NCBI RefSeq assembly: GCF_018494055.1
Contig: NZ_JABBFQ010000001.1
Span: 186,001-250,000, forward strand
Length of the DNA stretch: 64,000 nucleotides
Direction: 5' to 3'
Origin: Rosenbergiella epipactidis
GTDB taxonomy: Bacteria > Pseudomonadota > Gammaproteobacteria > Enterobacterales > Enterobacteriaceae
Of the stretch, positions 27,651 to 39,474 are shown one piece after another. Each line of letters opens with the position of its first letter. The first letter of the stretch is position 1. The position numbers and the translations under genes were made by a program. Under the pieces are notes generated by a model that was not told where the DNA came from, did no database searches, and saw nothing but the letters and a program-made list of their open reading frames with translations.

Positions 27651-28667
27651 TTAATTTTTTTTACCTGATGTGTATATTTTATTTTTACAGTATTTATATA
27701 ATGGGGAGCCAATTTTCCTGTTGTATAGGTATGAGACAGTCATTGTCGTTAATAAAATTAATGTAGAGTAAGTATAGAAGTTGAAATGTCTTGGGATGAT
27801 GTCAGAGACGATTATTGATTCATGGAAAAGGTATAAAGGGAAACTAATAAACCCAAGAAATAAGATGAATCTACAGCAAAGTATTCTTTTTATAATGAAA
27901 TTTCTTCTCGTAAGGTCAATTAGTAGAAGTGGGCAAAACGCCATAAGGCAAATGTATGATTCAAATCCTGATGATCCATAATATATTGCAAGAATGCATA
28001 TTGCTATGGAAATAACAGATAATAACTCGAAGTATTTACTTTCTGCTATTTTTATAACTGATTTTTTAGATTTTATTGTGTAGGCAACATTTCCAATCAA
28101 CATGCATATTGATGCCATTAGAAAATTATGAGGTAAATTCTCAGGGAAAAAATTAAATGTTAAGACCATTATGATTGGGACTGATATTAATTTTTCTTTT
28201 ATTCCTAATTTCATTAAAATGAAAGGAACAAGCAAGGAGCACCAAAATTCAAGACTTATGCTCCATGATGGCTCATTCAGCAAAATAAAGTTATTTGGTG
28301 TTATCCCATGCATAAATAAAATATTTTTAATGATAACATTGATATTGAAAACATCATCACTAGAGTAATAAAGCCCATTTTTCTTGTTAAATGCGTAAAT
28401 GATGAGCATTGATATTGTTGTGATGAAGTGCAAAGGGAAAAGCCTAGAAAACCTGACAAAGAAGTATTTTATCCCCTCATTTTCTTTATGCGATGCAGAT
28501 AAAACAAAACCGCTAAGCATGAAAAAGTACATAACGCAGAATCCAGCACCAACCAGAGGTCTATCTGGCAACCATCCATAGTATGTTCCTATTAAATGAC
28601 TATATAAAACTGCCACAGCCATCAAGCCACGCATTCCATCGAGCGAGTTGAATCTATCATTGCTCAT
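27651..28667 (-). CDS. O-antigen-type acyltransferase (Acyl_transf_3 family), likely seroconversion gene
   Basis: A 338-aa inner-membrane protein with about ten hydrophobic segments. The family's catalytic signature R-x10-H is present as Arg13 to His24 (DGMRGLMAVAVLYSH), followed by FFMLSGFVLS and RFSRLFPLHF. Sf6 Oac and other phage O-acetyltransferases have this plan and lie next to the tailspike gene near attP, as here. It would add acetyl groups to lipopolysaccharide and alter phage receptor properties. The gene is strikingly AT-rich compared with host and phage genes. It is intact, with an AGAGG site, although the rest of the prophage is decayed. The exact acceptor sugar is unknown. Confidence 0.82.
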   Translation of the reverse strand: MSNDRFNSLDGMRGLMAVAVLYSHLIGTYYGWLPDRPLVGAGFCVMYFFMLSGFVLSASHKENEGIKYFFVRFSRLFPLHFITTISMLIIYAFNKKNGLYYSSDDVFNINVIIKNILFMHGITPNNFILLNEPSWSISLEFWCSLLVPFILMKLGIKEKLISVPIIMVLTFNFFPENLPHNFLMASICMLIGNVAYTIKSKKSVIKIAESKYFELLSVISIAICILAIYYGSSGFESYICLMAFCPLLLIDLTRRNFIIKRILCCRFILFLGFISFPLYLFHESIIVSDIIPRHFNFYTYSTLILLTTMTVSYLYNRKIGSPLYKYCKNKIYTSGKKN

Positions 28668-28918
28668 TAAATACTGCCTCTTGTTAAAGAAAATAATTTG
28701 ATAAGAATTGTATCATTTGTAAAAACACAAGCAAATGACTGTCTAGAGTGACGCTCTTGATGATGCCAGAGTGTTAAGAGTGGTGACATTTATGGTGAAG
28801 GAATTGCCGAGAGGTGATGGCGATGAAATCCAGAATTGAACCTCGCCCTTTAAGTCATCCTCCTAAACCTGTAATATTGTAATTTCTGGGGTTAACTCAG
28901 ATAGATAGATTTGAAAGT
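28668..28918. other. Gap between acetyltransferase gene and prophage right end
   Basis: This holds the promoter of the acetyltransferase gene (leftward) and probably the last phage bases. No ORF is convincing. The point where phage DNA becomes host DNA is not visible, because no matching att core could be found at the left end, which has been deleted. Confidence 0.4.
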
Positions 28919-28941
28919 GTGTACCAAATGGTGTACCAAAT
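28919..28941. repeat. Tandem GTGTACCAAAT repeat, candidate attR-side integrase site
   Basis: Two exact copies of an 11-bp word, one base apart (12-bp period), lie 105 bases before thrS. Short tandem direct repeats of this sort resemble integrase arm-binding sites of phage attachment regions. This is inference, since integrase is absent. Confidence 0.4.
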
Positions 28942-29004
28942 CCGAAAAATCAGCGAACTAATGAAATTAACCAGTTGATTATAAAGAACAAAACATTTTA
29001 GCAT

Positions 29005-29025
29005 GTAGCCTGTCGTGTGGGTTAC
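29005..29025 (+). promoter_or_regulatory. thrS translational operator hairpin
   Basis: A stem GTAGCC / GGGTTAC with loop TGTCGTGT lies just upstream of the thrS ribosome site (AAGGA at 29036). In E. coli, ThrRS represses its own mRNA by binding a leader hairpin whose loop mimics the CGU anticodon of tRNA-Thr; CGT is present in this loop. Confidence 0.65.
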
Positions 29026-29046
29026 CACTGCAATTAAGGATATAGA

Positions 29047-30975
29047 ATGCCAGTTATTACTCTTCCTGATGGAAGCCAACGTAGTTTTGATCATGCCGTT
29101 AGCGTGATGGATATAGCCCAAGACATCGGTCCTGGTCTTGCTAAAGCCTGTATTGCCGGACGTGTGAATGGCGAACTGGTTGATGCCGTTGATCCGATTA
29201 CTGACGATGCAAGCGTCTCAATTATTACCGCTAAGGATGAAGAGGGGATTGAAATCCTTCGTCACTCTTGTGCGCACTTATTGGGACATGCGATTAAGCA
29301 ACTGTGGCCAAATACCAAAATGGCGATTGGTCCTGTTATCGAGAATGGGTTTTACTACGATGTCGATCTCGACCACACATTAACTCAGGAAGACCTCGAA
29401 AAACTCGAAAAGCGTATGCACGAGTTGGCCGAAAAAAATTATCAAGTCGTCAAGAAGACCGTTAGTTGGCAAGAAGCGCGCGATACCTTTGAAGCGCGTG
29501 GCGAACCGTACAAAATGGAAATTCTTGACCAAAACATCAGCCGTGATGATCAACCTGGTCTGTATCATCACGAAGAATATGTTGATATGTGTCGCGGACC
29601 GCACGTTCCGAATATGCGTTTCTGCCACCACTTCACGTTACAGAAGCTGGCGGGTGCCTACTGGCGCGGCAATAGCGATAACAAAATGCTGCAACGTATT
29701 TACGGTACTGCCTGGGCGGATAAAAAACAGCTTGCGGCGTATTTAAAGCGTTTAGAAGAAGCGGCTAAGCGTGATCACCGTAAAATCGGTAAGCAACTCG
29801 ATCTTTACCATATGCAAGAAGAAGCGCCAGGTATGGTCTTCTGGCACAACGATGGTTGGACAATCTTCCGCGAGTTAGAGACCTTTGTTCGCAGTAAACT
29901 TAAAGAGTACCAATACCAAGAGGTAAAAGGTCCGTTCATGATGGACCGCGTGCTGTGGGAAAAAACCGGGCACTGGGAAAACTATAAAGAAGCAATGTTT
30001 ACCACCTCTTCTGAGAACCGTGAGTACTGCATTAAGCCAATGAACTGCCCAGGACACGTCCAGATCTTTAATCAAGGATTAAAGTCTTACCGTGATCTGC
30101 CACTTCGTATGGCTGAATTCGGAAGCTGTCACCGTAATGAACCATCGGGTGCGTTACATGGTTTGATGCGTGTTCGTGGCTTTACCCAAGATGATGCCCA
30201 TATCTTCTGTACCGAAGACCAAATTCTCGATGAAGTAAACAGCTGCATCCGTATGGTCTATGATATGTACAGCACCTTTGGCTTTGAAAAGATCGTGGTA
30301 AAATTGTCCACGCGTCCTGAAAAGCGTATCGGTAGCGATGAATTATGGGACAAGGCGGAACAGGATCTGGCGCAAGCGCTCAAAAATAATGATATTGAAT
30401 TTGAATATCAGCCGGGTGAAGGGGCTTTCTATGGCCCGAAAATCGAATTTACTTTATATGATTGTCTGGATCGTGCATGGCAATGTGGTACAGTACAGCT
30501 CGACTTTTCTCTGCCTGAGCGTTTAGAAGCCACTTATGTCGGTGAAAATAATGACCGTCAAACGCCAGTAATGATTCACCGTGCTATACTAGGTTCCGTT
30601 GAGCGCTTTATTGGGATACTGACCGAAGAGTTTGCCGGTTTCTTCCCAACATGGTTAGCGCCAATGCAAGCCGTGGTGATGAATATCACCGATAGCCAAG
30701 CAGAATATGTCAGTGAATTGACCAAAAAATTACAAAATGCGGGTATTAGAGCTAAAGCAGACTTGAGAAACGAGAAGATTGGCTTTAAAATCCGTGAGCA
30801 CACATTACGTCGCGTACCCTATATGTTAGTCTGCGGTGATAAAGAGGTCGAGGCAGGCAAAGTTGCCGTGCGCACCCGCCGTGGAAAAGACTTAGGTGTT
30901 TTCGATGTCGACGTATTGATTGAGAAGCTGCAAAACGAAATTCGCAGCAGAAGTATTCATCAGTTGGAGGAATAA
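29047..30975 (+). CDS. thrS: Threonyl-tRNA synthetase ThrS
   Basis: A class II aminoacyl-tRNA synthetase of 642 aa, the E. coli length. The order is TGS domain (1-60), editing domain with [11 protein letters not shown] (about 73-83), catalytic core, and C-terminal anticodon-binding domain. The zinc ligands are visible as Cys in NCPGHVQIF, His in DDAHIF and His in MIHRAILGS. It charges tRNA-Thr and clears mischarged Ser. The gene starts the translation cluster and is followed after three bases by infC. Upstream DNA beyond about 100 bases is prophage-derived, so its distal promoter context may have changed. Confidence 0.98.
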   Translation: MPVITLPDGSQRSFDHAVSVMDIAQDIGPGLAKACIAGRVNGELVDAVDPITDDASVSIITAKDEEGIEILRHSCAHLLGHAIKQLWPNTKMAIGPVIENGFYYDVDLDHTLTQEDLEKLEKRMHELAEKNYQVVKKTVSWQEARDTFEARGEPYKMEILDQNISRDDQPGLYHHEEYVDMCRGPHVPNMRFCHHFTLQKLAGAYWRGNSDNKMLQRIYGTAWADKKQLAAYLKRLEEAAKRDHRKIGKQLDLYHMQEEAPGMVFWHNDGWTIFRELETFVRSKLKEYQYQEVKGPFMMDRVLWEKTGHWENYKEAMFTTSSENREYCIKPMNCPGHVQIFNQGLKSYRDLPLRMAEFGSCHRNEPSGALHGLMRVRGFTQDDAHIFCTEDQILDEVNSCIRMVYDMYSTFGFEKIVVKLSTRPEKRIGSDELWDKAEQDLAQALKNNDIEFEYQPGEGAFYGPKIEFTLYDCLDRAWQCGTVQLDFSLPERLEATYVGENNDRQTPVMIHRAILGSVERFIGILTEEFAGFFPTWLAPMQAVVMNITDSQAEYVSELTKKLQNAGIRAKADLRNEKIGFKIREHTLRRVPYMLVCGDKEVEAGKVAVRTRRGKDLGVFDVDVLIEKLQNEIRSRSIHQLEE

Positions 30976-31521
<546 letters not shown>

Positions 31522-31533
31522 GCCATCAAGTAA

Positions 31534-31809
<276 letters not shown>

Positions 31810-31835
31810 GTCATTTTTTTAATTTCAGAATATAA

Positions 31836-32207
<372 letters not shown>

Positions 32208-32215
32208 GTCAGTAG

Positions 32216-32240
32216 AAAAGGGAGCTTGCTCCCTTTTTTA
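32216..32240 (+). terminator. Terminator after rplT
   Basis: AAAAGGGAGC / GCTCCCTTTT hairpin followed by T residues; separates the ribosomal genes from the pheM-pheST unit. Confidence 0.85.
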
Positions 32241-32268
32241 TTTTCTACTCTCGAATTGGACTCTACTT

Positions 32269-32313
32269 ATGAATACCGTTTTTTTTCGTTTCTTTTTTTT
32301 CTTTAGCCTCTAA
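32269..32313 (+). CDS. pheM: pheST leader peptide PheM
   Basis: A 14-residue peptide, MNTVFFRFFFFFSL, with seven phenylalanine codons; E. coli PheM has the same length and fewer Phe codons. It lies before a terminator hairpin and the pheS gene. When charged tRNA-Phe is scarce the ribosome stalls on the Phe codons, the attenuator does not form, and pheST is transcribed. Too short for automated gene finding, but the layout is unmistakable. Confidence 0.93.
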   Translation: MNTVFFRFFFFFSL

Positions 32314-32360
32314 ACAATTGAGGCTTTTGCGCATGAGATAAGAAACGAAAAAACGCGCGA

Positions 32361-32395
32361 AAAGCCTCCATTAAGGAGGCTTTGTCGTTTTTAAG
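32361..32395 (+). terminator. pheST attenuator
   Basis: Hairpin AAAGCCTCC / GGAGGCTTT with an ATTA loop, followed by a T-rich run. It lies between pheM and pheS and is the attenuator that pheM translation controls. Confidence 0.85.
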
Positions 32396-32447
32396 ACTTG
32401 TCGTTATTCATTGTTACATAGCATAACTTCCCAGATAGACTGGATAA

Positions 32448-33443
<996 letters not shown>

Positions 33444-33457
33444 GGGCAGGTTATCCA

Positions 33458-35845
33458 ATGAAATTCAGTGAACTCTGGTTACGTGAATGGGTAAATCCGG
33501 CCCTAACAAGTGATGAGCTCTCCAACCAAATCACCATGGCAGGATTAGAGGTTGATGGGGTTGAAGCCGTTGCAGGTGTATTTAACGGTGTCGTGGTCGG
33601 TGAAGTGGTCGAGTGCCATCAGCATCCCAATGCTGACAAATTACGTGTGACCAAAATCAACGTCGGTGGCGAGCGTTTACTCGATATCGTCTGTGGCGCA
33701 CCAAACTGCCGCCAAGGGTTAAAGGTTGCCGTGGCCACAGTGGGCGCGATTTTACCGGGTGATTTTAAAATCAAGCCGGCTAAGCTACGTGGCGAGCCCT
33801 CTGAAGGGATGCTTTGCTCCTTTACCGAGTTAGGTATCGATGTGGAGTCAGAAGGGATTATTGAACTACCCGCTGATGCCCCGATCGGTCAAGATATTCG
33901 TCAATACCTCCAGCTTGATGACAACACCATTGAAATCAGTGTCACGCCCAACCGTGCTGATTGCTTAGGGATTATGGGGATTGCTCGCGATGTAGCGGTA
34001 GCGAATGGACTGCCCTTCAACGTCCCCGCGGTAGCAGCGGTCACCCCAACTAGCGACCATCAATTCCCCATCGAATTAACGGCAGGGGAAGCGTGTCCAC
34101 GCTACTTAGGTCGTGTGATCGAGAATATTGATATCAATGCCCCGACGCCACTCTGGATGCAAGAAAAATTGCGTCGTTGTGGTATTCGTTCGATTGACGC
34201 GATAGTCGATATCACAAACTACGTCTTACTTGAACGTGGTCAGCCGATGCATGCATTCGACTTAGCGAAGTTAGCTGGCAAGATCGAGGTGCGTCAGGCG
34301 AAACAAGGCGAAACCTTGACCTTATTGGATGGTAATAACGTCACACTGACTGACGACGTTCTGGTTATTGCTGATAACGAGAAAGCGCTCGCGATGGCGG
34401 GGATTTTCGGTGGAGAAGCGTCCGGTATCTCTGCAACCACTCAGAATGTCTTAATAGAATGCGCCTTTTTCTCTCCATTAGCGATCACGGGGCGCGCTCG
34501 CCGTTTCGGTCTGCACACTGATGCTTCACACCGCTATGAACGCGGCGTCGATCCAGCGGGCCAATACGCAGCGATGGAGCGTGCTACCGAGCTATTATTG
34601 GCGATCTGTGGAGGACAAGCCGGTCCAGTTATCGAGAAAACCTCTGAGCAACATTTACCTAAGCCCGCTGCAATAACCTTACGCCGCAGTAAATTAGATC
34701 GTCTGATTGGTCATGAAATTGCTGACCAAAAAGTTACCGATATTTTGACGCAACTCGGTTGTGACGTCACTGCAGCTGAGCAACAGTGGCAGGTGGTTGC
34801 GCCGACTTGGCGATTCGATATGGAGATTGAAGAAGATCTGATCGAAGAAGTCGCTCGTGTCTATGGTTATAACAATATTCCTGACGTGCCAGTTAAAGCA
34901 AGCTTGATTATGCCTGCGCACCGTGAAGCGAATCTCGCACTGCAACGCGTCAAAACCCTACTGGTCGATAAAGGCTATCAAGAAGCTATCACTTATAGTT
35001 TTGTAGACCCTAAGACACAATCTTTGCTGCATCCACAACAGGAAGCCCTCATTCTTCCTAGCCCAATCTCTGCGGATATGTCGGCAATGCGGTTATCGTT
35101 GTGGACTGGCTTATTAGATGCTGTGGTCTATAACCAAAACCGTCAGCAAAGCCGTGTGCGTCTTTTCGAAAGCGGATTACGTTTTGTCCCGGATAGCCAG
35201 GCACCTTTAGGCATCCGTCAGGAAATGATGCTATCGGGCGTCATTGCCGGCGCGCGTTGCGACGAGCACTGGTTAATCGAGCGTCAAAATGTAGACTTTT
35301 TCGATTTGAAAGGGGACTTGGAAGGGCTACTCGACTTAACTGGTAAAACCGAGCACATCTCCTTCCGCCGCACAGAGCACAGTGCACTGCATCCGGGGCA
35401 GAGTGCTGAAATTGTGCTGGCCGGCGAAGTGATCGGCTGGATTGGTGTGGTCCATCCAGAGCTGGAACGTAAACTCGATTTGAACGGCCGTACAGTTGTC
35501 TTTGAACTCTTATGGGACAAATTGGCAGAGCGTGAAATCCCGCATGCTAAGCCAGTGTCTAAGTTCCCAGCCAACCGTCGCGATATCGCTGTGGTGGTCT
35601 CAGAATCGATTAATGCAGCAGATATTATCGCTGAGTGTAAGAAAGTTGGCGTAAATCAGTTGGTTGGCGTAAACTTATTCGATGTATACCGTGGAAAGGG
35701 GGTTGAGCCAGGTTTTAAGAGCCTTGCAATAAGCCTGCACCTACAAGATTCCACGCGTACACTTGAAGAAGAGGATATTGCTGCCACGGTAGCTGACTGT
35801 GTTGCAGCGTTAAAAGAGCGATTCCAGGCAACCTTGAGGGATTGA
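33458..35845 (+). CDS. pheT: Phenylalanyl-tRNA synthetase beta subunit
   Basis: A 795-aa subunit of standard length. Domains in order: N-terminal and EMAP/OB-like tRNA-binding fold (40-150), the editing B3/B4 region, B5 domain, catalytic-like core, and a C-terminal ferredoxin-fold anticodon-binding domain ([14 protein letters not shown]). It contributes tRNA recognition and clears Tyr-tRNA-Phe. The stop is five bases before ihfA. Confidence 0.97.
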   Translation: MKFSELWLREWVNPALTSDELSNQITMAGLEVDGVEAVAGVFNGVVVGEVVECHQHPNADKLRVTKINVGGERLLDIVCGAPNCRQGLKVAVATVGAILPGDFKIKPAKLRGEPSEGMLCSFTELGIDVESEGIIELPADAPIGQDIRQYLQLDDNTIEISVTPNRADCLGIMGIARDVAVANGLPFNVPAVAAVTPTSDHQFPIELTAGEACPRYLGRVIENIDINAPTPLWMQEKLRRCGIRSIDAIVDITNYVLLERGQPMHAFDLAKLAGKIEVRQAKQGETLTLLDGNNVTLTDDVLVIADNEKALAMAGIFGGEASGISATTQNVLIECAFFSPLAITGRARRFGLHTDASHRYERGVDPAGQYAAMERATELLLAICGGQAGPVIEKTSEQHLPKPAAITLRRSKLDRLIGHEIADQKVTDILTQLGCDVTAAEQQWQVVAPTWRFDMEIEEDLIEEVARVYGYNNIPDVPVKASLIMPAHREANLALQRVKTLLVDKGYQEAITYSFVDPKTQSLLHPQQEALILPSPISADMSAMRLSLWTGLLDAVVYNQNRQQSRVRLFESGLRFVPDSQAPLGIRQEMMLSGVIAGARCDEHWLIERQNVDFFDLKGDLEGLLDLTGKTEHISFRRTEHSALHPGQSAEIVLAGEVIGWIGVVHPELERKLDLNGRTVVFELLWDKLAEREIPHAKPVSKFPANRRDIAVVVSESINAADIIAECKKVGVNQLVGVNLFDVYRGKGVEPGFKSLAISLHLQDSTRTLEEEDIAATVADCVAALKERFQATLRD

Positions 35846-35849
35846 ACCG

Positions 35850-36149
35850 ATGGCGCTTACAAAAGCTGAAATGTCAGAATATTTGTTTGAAAAATTGGGT
35901 CTAAGCAAACGTGACTCTAAAGAGTTAGTGGAACTTTTCTTCGAAGAGATTCGCAGTGCGCTGGAGAAGGGAGAACAGGTCAAGCTATCGGGATTTGGTA
36001 ACTTTGATCTTCGGGAAAAAAACCAACGTCCAGGACGAAATCCTAAGACCGGTGAAGACATCCCGATCACTGCTCGCCGAGTCGTGACTTTCCGGCCTGG
36101 CCAGAAGCTTAAAAGCCGGGTTGAAACTGCAGTACCTAAGAAAGGTTAA
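35850..36149 (+). CDS. ihfA: Integration host factor alpha subunit
   Basis: A 99-aa DNA-bending protein of the HU/IHF family. The N-terminal helical body ([17 protein letters not shown]) and the beta-ribbon arm with [12 protein letters not shown] are present; the Pro in the arm intercalates DNA. It works as a heterodimer with IhfB in recombination, transcription and phage packaging. In the pheST operon, five bases after pheT, as in E. coli. Confidence 0.98.
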   Translation: MALTKAEMSEYLFEKLGLSKRDSKELVELFFEEIRSALEKGEQVKLSGFGNFDLREKNQRPGRNPKTGEDIPITARRVVTFRPGQKLKSRVETAVPKKG

Positions 36150-36172
36150 TGCAGATACCCTAATAATAAAAG

Positions 36173-36196
36173 AAGCTGCCTCGGCAGCTTTTTTTA
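36173..36196 (+). terminator. Terminator after ihfA
   Basis: GAAGCTGC / GCAGCTTT-type hairpin with a CTCG loop and seven T. It ends the pheST-ihfA transcript. In E. coli btuCED lie just downstream; here nlpC comes next. Confidence 0.85.
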
Positions 36197-36243
36197 TCTC
36201 TAGTGCTTGCGTTATCGTTCAGGACAAGGAGTGGTGTAGGCTT

Positions 36244-36729
36244 ATGGTTAAAACGTTTCTTTCTCGTAGTATGCCGTTTTTTGCAATATTGCTAGCGTTC
36301 TTAGTGATTGGCTGTAGTAGTCATGCGCCTTCACCCGATGCACGGCTTTCAAACCCCCGCGTGGTCCACCAAGTACTGAGTGACCAATTGGTGAAATGGC
36401 GTGGAACGCCTTATCGATACGGCGGCTTAAGCCGCAGTGGTATCGATTGTTCCGGTTTTGTGTATCGCACTTACCGCGAGCGCTTCGGTATTCAGTTACC
36501 GAGAACCACCCGCCAACAGAGCGATCTTGGCACACGTATCCGTAAAAAAGACTTACTGCCGGGCGATCTGGTCTTCTTTAAGACAGGTTGGGGCGAAGGC
36601 GGATTGCATGTTGGCATTTACGATACCCAGAATCAATTTATTCATGCGTCGACCAGTCGCGGCGTGATGCGCTCGTCGTTAAATAATGTCTACTGGCGAA
36701 AGGTTTTTTGGCAAGCGCGTCGTCTATAA
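36244..36729 (+). CDS. nlpC: NlpC/P60 family lipoprotein NlpC
   Basis: A 161-aa putative cell-wall peptidase. A lipoprotein signal with Cys24 (FLVIGC) is followed by the NlpC/P60 fold: catalytic Cys in GIDCSGFVYR, His in GLHVGIYD, and the third polar residue in FIHAST. GTPYRYGG and the C-terminal VMRSSLNNVYW match E. coli NlpC (154 aa). Start ATG at 36244; 36271 is possible but shortens the signal. E. coli nlpC lies beyond btuCED, which are missing here. Confidence 0.92.
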   Translation: MVKTFLSRSMPFFAILLAFLVIGCSSHAPSPDARLSNPRVVHQVLSDQLVKWRGTPYRYGGLSRSGIDCSGFVYRTYRERFGIQLPRTTRQQSDLGTRIRKKDLLPGDLVFFKTGWGEGGLHVGIYDTQNQFIHASTSRGVMRSSLNNVYWRKVFWQARRL

Positions 36730-36751
36730 CGGCTTTCGTCCGAGGTAAAAA

Positions 36752-38188
36752 ATGAAATTTGTACATCAATGGGCCAATCAGCTACCAGAACTTTGCACAG
36801 AGGTCATGCCGACGCCACTACAAGAAGGCAGGCTTCTCTATCTTAATCGCGCGCTTGCCGACGATTTAAATCTTCCCGCCACAGAAACACTGCAAAACTC
36901 GTCAGTATGGTGGGGCGGTGAACTGCTCACAGGCATGCGCCCGGTCGCTCAAGTTTATAGCGGTCATCAATTCGGGGTTTGGGCCGGGCAGCTGGGCGAT
37001 GGGCGAGGCTTACTTCTTGGTGAACAACAACTCGCGTCGGGTGTGAAGGTCGATTGGCATCTGAAAGGGGCAGGTAAGACGCCCTATTCTAGGATGGGAG
37101 ATGGTCGAGCAGTATTACGCTCAACGATCCGTGAATTTCTCGCTTCCGAAGCCATGCATGGTCTTGGGATCCCGACAACCCGTGCACTAAGTATTGCCAC
37201 GGGGAGTGACCTTGTGCAGCGCGAAGTGGCAGAGCCGGGCGCGATGCTCATCCGCACAGCCGAAAGTCATCTACGATTCGGACACTTCGAACATCTGTTC
37301 TACCGTCAACAGACCGACGCATTAACGAAACTGGCGGATTATAGTATCGAGAACTTTTGGCCTGAGCTTCAGGATCAAGCGGACCGTTACTCTCTGTGGT
37401 TTGCCGATATTGTGCGACGCACAGCAACGATGATTGGACGATGGCAAAGTGTGGGCTTTGCCCACGGGGTGATGAATACTGACAATATGTCATTGTTAGG
37501 ACTCTCGTTAGATTACGGCCCGTACGCGTTTATGGATGACTACAATCCTGAATTAATCTCTAATCATAGCGATTATCAGGGACGTTACGCCTTTGAAAAC
37601 CAACCTACTGTCGGTTTGTGGAACCTTAACCGTCTCGCGCATGCGCTATCTGGGCTGTTACCGATGGACAAGCTTAAGTTGGCGCTGAAGGAATATGAGC
37701 CTGCACTGATGGCCACATGGGGAGAACGTATGCGTGCCAAACTCGGTCTCTATGACACTCACTCCCAAGACAACGATTTATTGATTGAGCTTTTTACATT
37801 AATGGGCCGCGAGAGAGCAGACTATACTCGAACTTTCCGACTGCTGAGTTATGCAGCGGGGAGAGATAAAGGCGGAGCATTACGCGACGATTTTATCGAC
37901 AGGGCTGCTTTCGATAGTTGGTTTTTACGTTATCAACAGCGGCTTGAACACGAGCCAATGGATTCGGCAGCGCGACAAGTGCGGATGCTTAATGAAAACC
38001 CAGCGATCGTACTGCGTAACTATCTGGCGCAGCAAGCAATCGTTGCTGCAGAAAAAGGGGATACCACAGAGCTTGAAGCGCTTCACTTGGCGCTGCAGAA
38101 CCCCTTTGCAACCCAGCTTGACGGCAGTGCCTTTGCGAAGCCCCCACCGGAGTGGGGAAAGCAATTAACGATTAGTTGCTCAAGTTAA
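36752..38188 (+). CDS. selO: Protein adenylyltransferase SelO (YdiU)
   Basis: A 478-aa pseudokinase that transfers AMP to Ser, Thr or Tyr of target proteins and is linked to oxidative-stress control. Seen: [17 protein letters not shown], the glycine-rich [29 protein letters not shown], and metal-binding [11 protein letters not shown]. The C-terminus ends CSS, with Cys at the third-last position where eukaryotic selenoprotein O has selenocysteine. Just downstream of nlpC with a 22-base gap, so likely co-transcribed. Confidence 0.95.
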   Translation: MKFVHQWANQLPELCTEVMPTPLQEGRLLYLNRALADDLNLPATETLQNSSVWWGGELLTGMRPVAQVYSGHQFGVWAGQLGDGRGLLLGEQQLASGVKVDWHLKGAGKTPYSRMGDGRAVLRSTIREFLASEAMHGLGIPTTRALSIATGSDLVQREVAEPGAMLIRTAESHLRFGHFEHLFYRQQTDALTKLADYSIENFWPELQDQADRYSLWFADIVRRTATMIGRWQSVGFAHGVMNTDNMSLLGLSLDYGPYAFMDDYNPELISNHSDYQGRYAFENQPTVGLWNLNRLAHALSGLLPMDKLKLALKEYEPALMATWGERMRAKLGLYDTHSQDNDLLIELFTLMGRERADYTRTFRLLSYAAGRDKGGALRDDFIDRAAFDSWFLRYQQRLEHEPMDSAARQVRMLNENPAIVLRNYLAQQAIVAAEKGDTTELEALHLALQNPFATQLDGSAFAKPPPEWGKQLTISCSS

Positions 38189-38200
38189 TAGGCTATGAGC

Positions 38201-39244
38201 CTAAGCTTGGGAGGGGACCGCTGCGAGTGTGGCTAACAGTTGCTCGGTATCTTCCCAGCCTAAACAGGCATCGGTAATGGATTGGCCATAGCGGTCATTA
38301 CCATTGCCCTGCCAATCTTGACGTCCCTCGACCAAAAAGCTTTCAACCATTACGCCAGCAATACCATGATTCGGATGGCTGAGCTGCTCAGCAATATCAT
38401 TCGCCACCTCAAGCTGGCGCTTATGCTGTTTTAAACAGTTTCCATGGCTACAATCGATGACCATACGGTCAGAAAGCGATAACGCTGCGAGGGCTTCTTG
38501 ACAAGCTTTCACATATTGCGCTTGGTAGTTGGGTTCTTTACCGCCGCGAAGAATGACATGGCCATCAGGATTGCCTCGTGTTTGGTAAACCGACATCTGC
38601 CCCTGTTTATCCGGAGAGAGAAAGAGATGTGAAACTTGGGCGGCCCGCACAGCATCCATCGCGATCTTACAGTTACCGTCAGTACCGTTTTTAAAGCCGA
38701 CAGGGCATGACAGCGCCGAAGCCATCTCACGGTGAATTTGGCTCTCTGTTGTACGTGCCCCAATCGCCCCCCAGCTAATCAGGTCAGCGATATATTGGCC
38801 GGTCACCATATCGAGGAACTCGGTCGCCGTCGGCACCCCTAGGGCATTAATATCAGAAAGTAACTGCCGGGCGACAACCAATCCATGATTAATATCGTGA
38901 CTGCCATCGAGGTGGGGATCGTTGATCAGACCTTTCCAGCCAACTATAGTGCGGGGCTTCTCAAAATAGGTGCGCATCACGATTTCGAGACGATCTTGAT
39001 ATTTCTCACGTAAAGGCTTAAGCCTTGTCGCATATTCGACAGCGGCTGCAGGGTCGTGAATTGAACAAGGACCAATAATCACCAGCAATCGTGGGTCATG
39101 GCCGTGAAGAATTTGACTGATTGCATGACGAGTAGCGTGGATCAGTTGTTGGCAAGGCTCGGTAATAGGGACTTGTTGATTCAATTGGTGCGCGGTCATT
39201 AAGGTTCCGACTGGCACCGTTCTAAGTTCGTCGGTTAACGTCAT
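38201..39244 (-). CDS. aroH: 3-deoxy-7-phosphoheptulonate synthase, AroH type
   Basis: A 347-aa DAHP synthase that condenses PEP and erythrose-4-phosphate as the first step of the shikimate pathway. Conserved blocks: LVIIGPCSIHD, VMRTYFEKPRT, GWKGLINDP, GARTTESQIHREMASALSCP and FKNGTDGN. The protein is closest to the Trp-sensitive E. coli AroH, and it lies next to selO near the E. coli aroH position. I looked for a TrpR operator upstream and found no convincing match. Isozyme assignment is likely, not certain. Confidence 0.87.
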   Translation of the reverse strand: MTLTDELRTVPVGTLMTAHQLNQQVPITEPCQQLIHATRHAISQILHGHDPRLLVIIGPCSIHDPAAAVEYATRLKPLREKYQDRLEIVMRTYFEKPRTIVGWKGLINDPHLDGSHDINHGLVVARQLLSDINALGVPTATEFLDMVTGQYIADLISWGAIGARTTESQIHREMASALSCPVGFKNGTDGNCKIAMDAVRAAQVSHLFLSPDKQGQMSVYQTRGNPDGHVILRGGKEPNYQAQYVKACQEALAALSLSDRMVIDCSHGNCLKQHKRQLEVANDIAEQLSHPNHGIAGVMVESFLVEGRQDWQGNGNDRYGQSITDACLGWEDTEQLLATLAAVPSQA

Positions 39245-39339
39245 GGTTTACTCTGTTGTCTGACTCACCGGCAACATGCCGATAATTATCTCTCAACAAT
39301 AAACGAAAATAGCGGGGAAGAACATCGTGAATTCTGGGC

Positions 39340-39364
39340 AAAAAAAAGCCCGCCATTGGGCGGG
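39340..39364 (-). terminator. Terminator after ydiK
   Basis: On the minus strand a CCCGCC / GGCGGG stem with CAAT loop is followed by eight T. A second perfect inverted repeat (TACCCTGT / ACAGGGTA, 39428-39447) lies closer to ydiK but lacks a long T run. Confidence 0.8.
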
Positions 39365-39474
39365 AAAAGACTACACACAGCAATTCAATAATTAAGACAG
39401 GTGAAATAAACGCGTCTGAAAAAATAATACCCTGTCAGTACAGGGTAATATGTAAGAATTCTCCCAGAAGCGGA

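Larger units (their letters stand above)
12042..28941 (+). mobile_element. Defective P22/Sf6-like (lambdoid) prophage
   Basis: The element carries, in canonical lambdoid order, nin genes, Q, late promoter, lysis genes, accessory genes, terminase, portal, scaffold, coat, gp4 and gp10, then a truncated tail region and an acetyltransferase. The coat, portal and gp10 proteins are close to P22. Integrase, excisionase, repressor, Cro, replication genes, most of gene 26, and genes 14, 7, 20, 16 and the tailspike are missing. The left boundary is a junction inside hmp and ninI at about 12036-12046. The right boundary is placed at a tandem repeat just upstream of thrS and is approximate. It cannot make infectious particles alone. 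Confidence 0.93.

Noticed and set aside
38201..39474. TrpR operator upstream of aroH
   Set aside because: No sequence close to the ACTAG-centred operator was seen.
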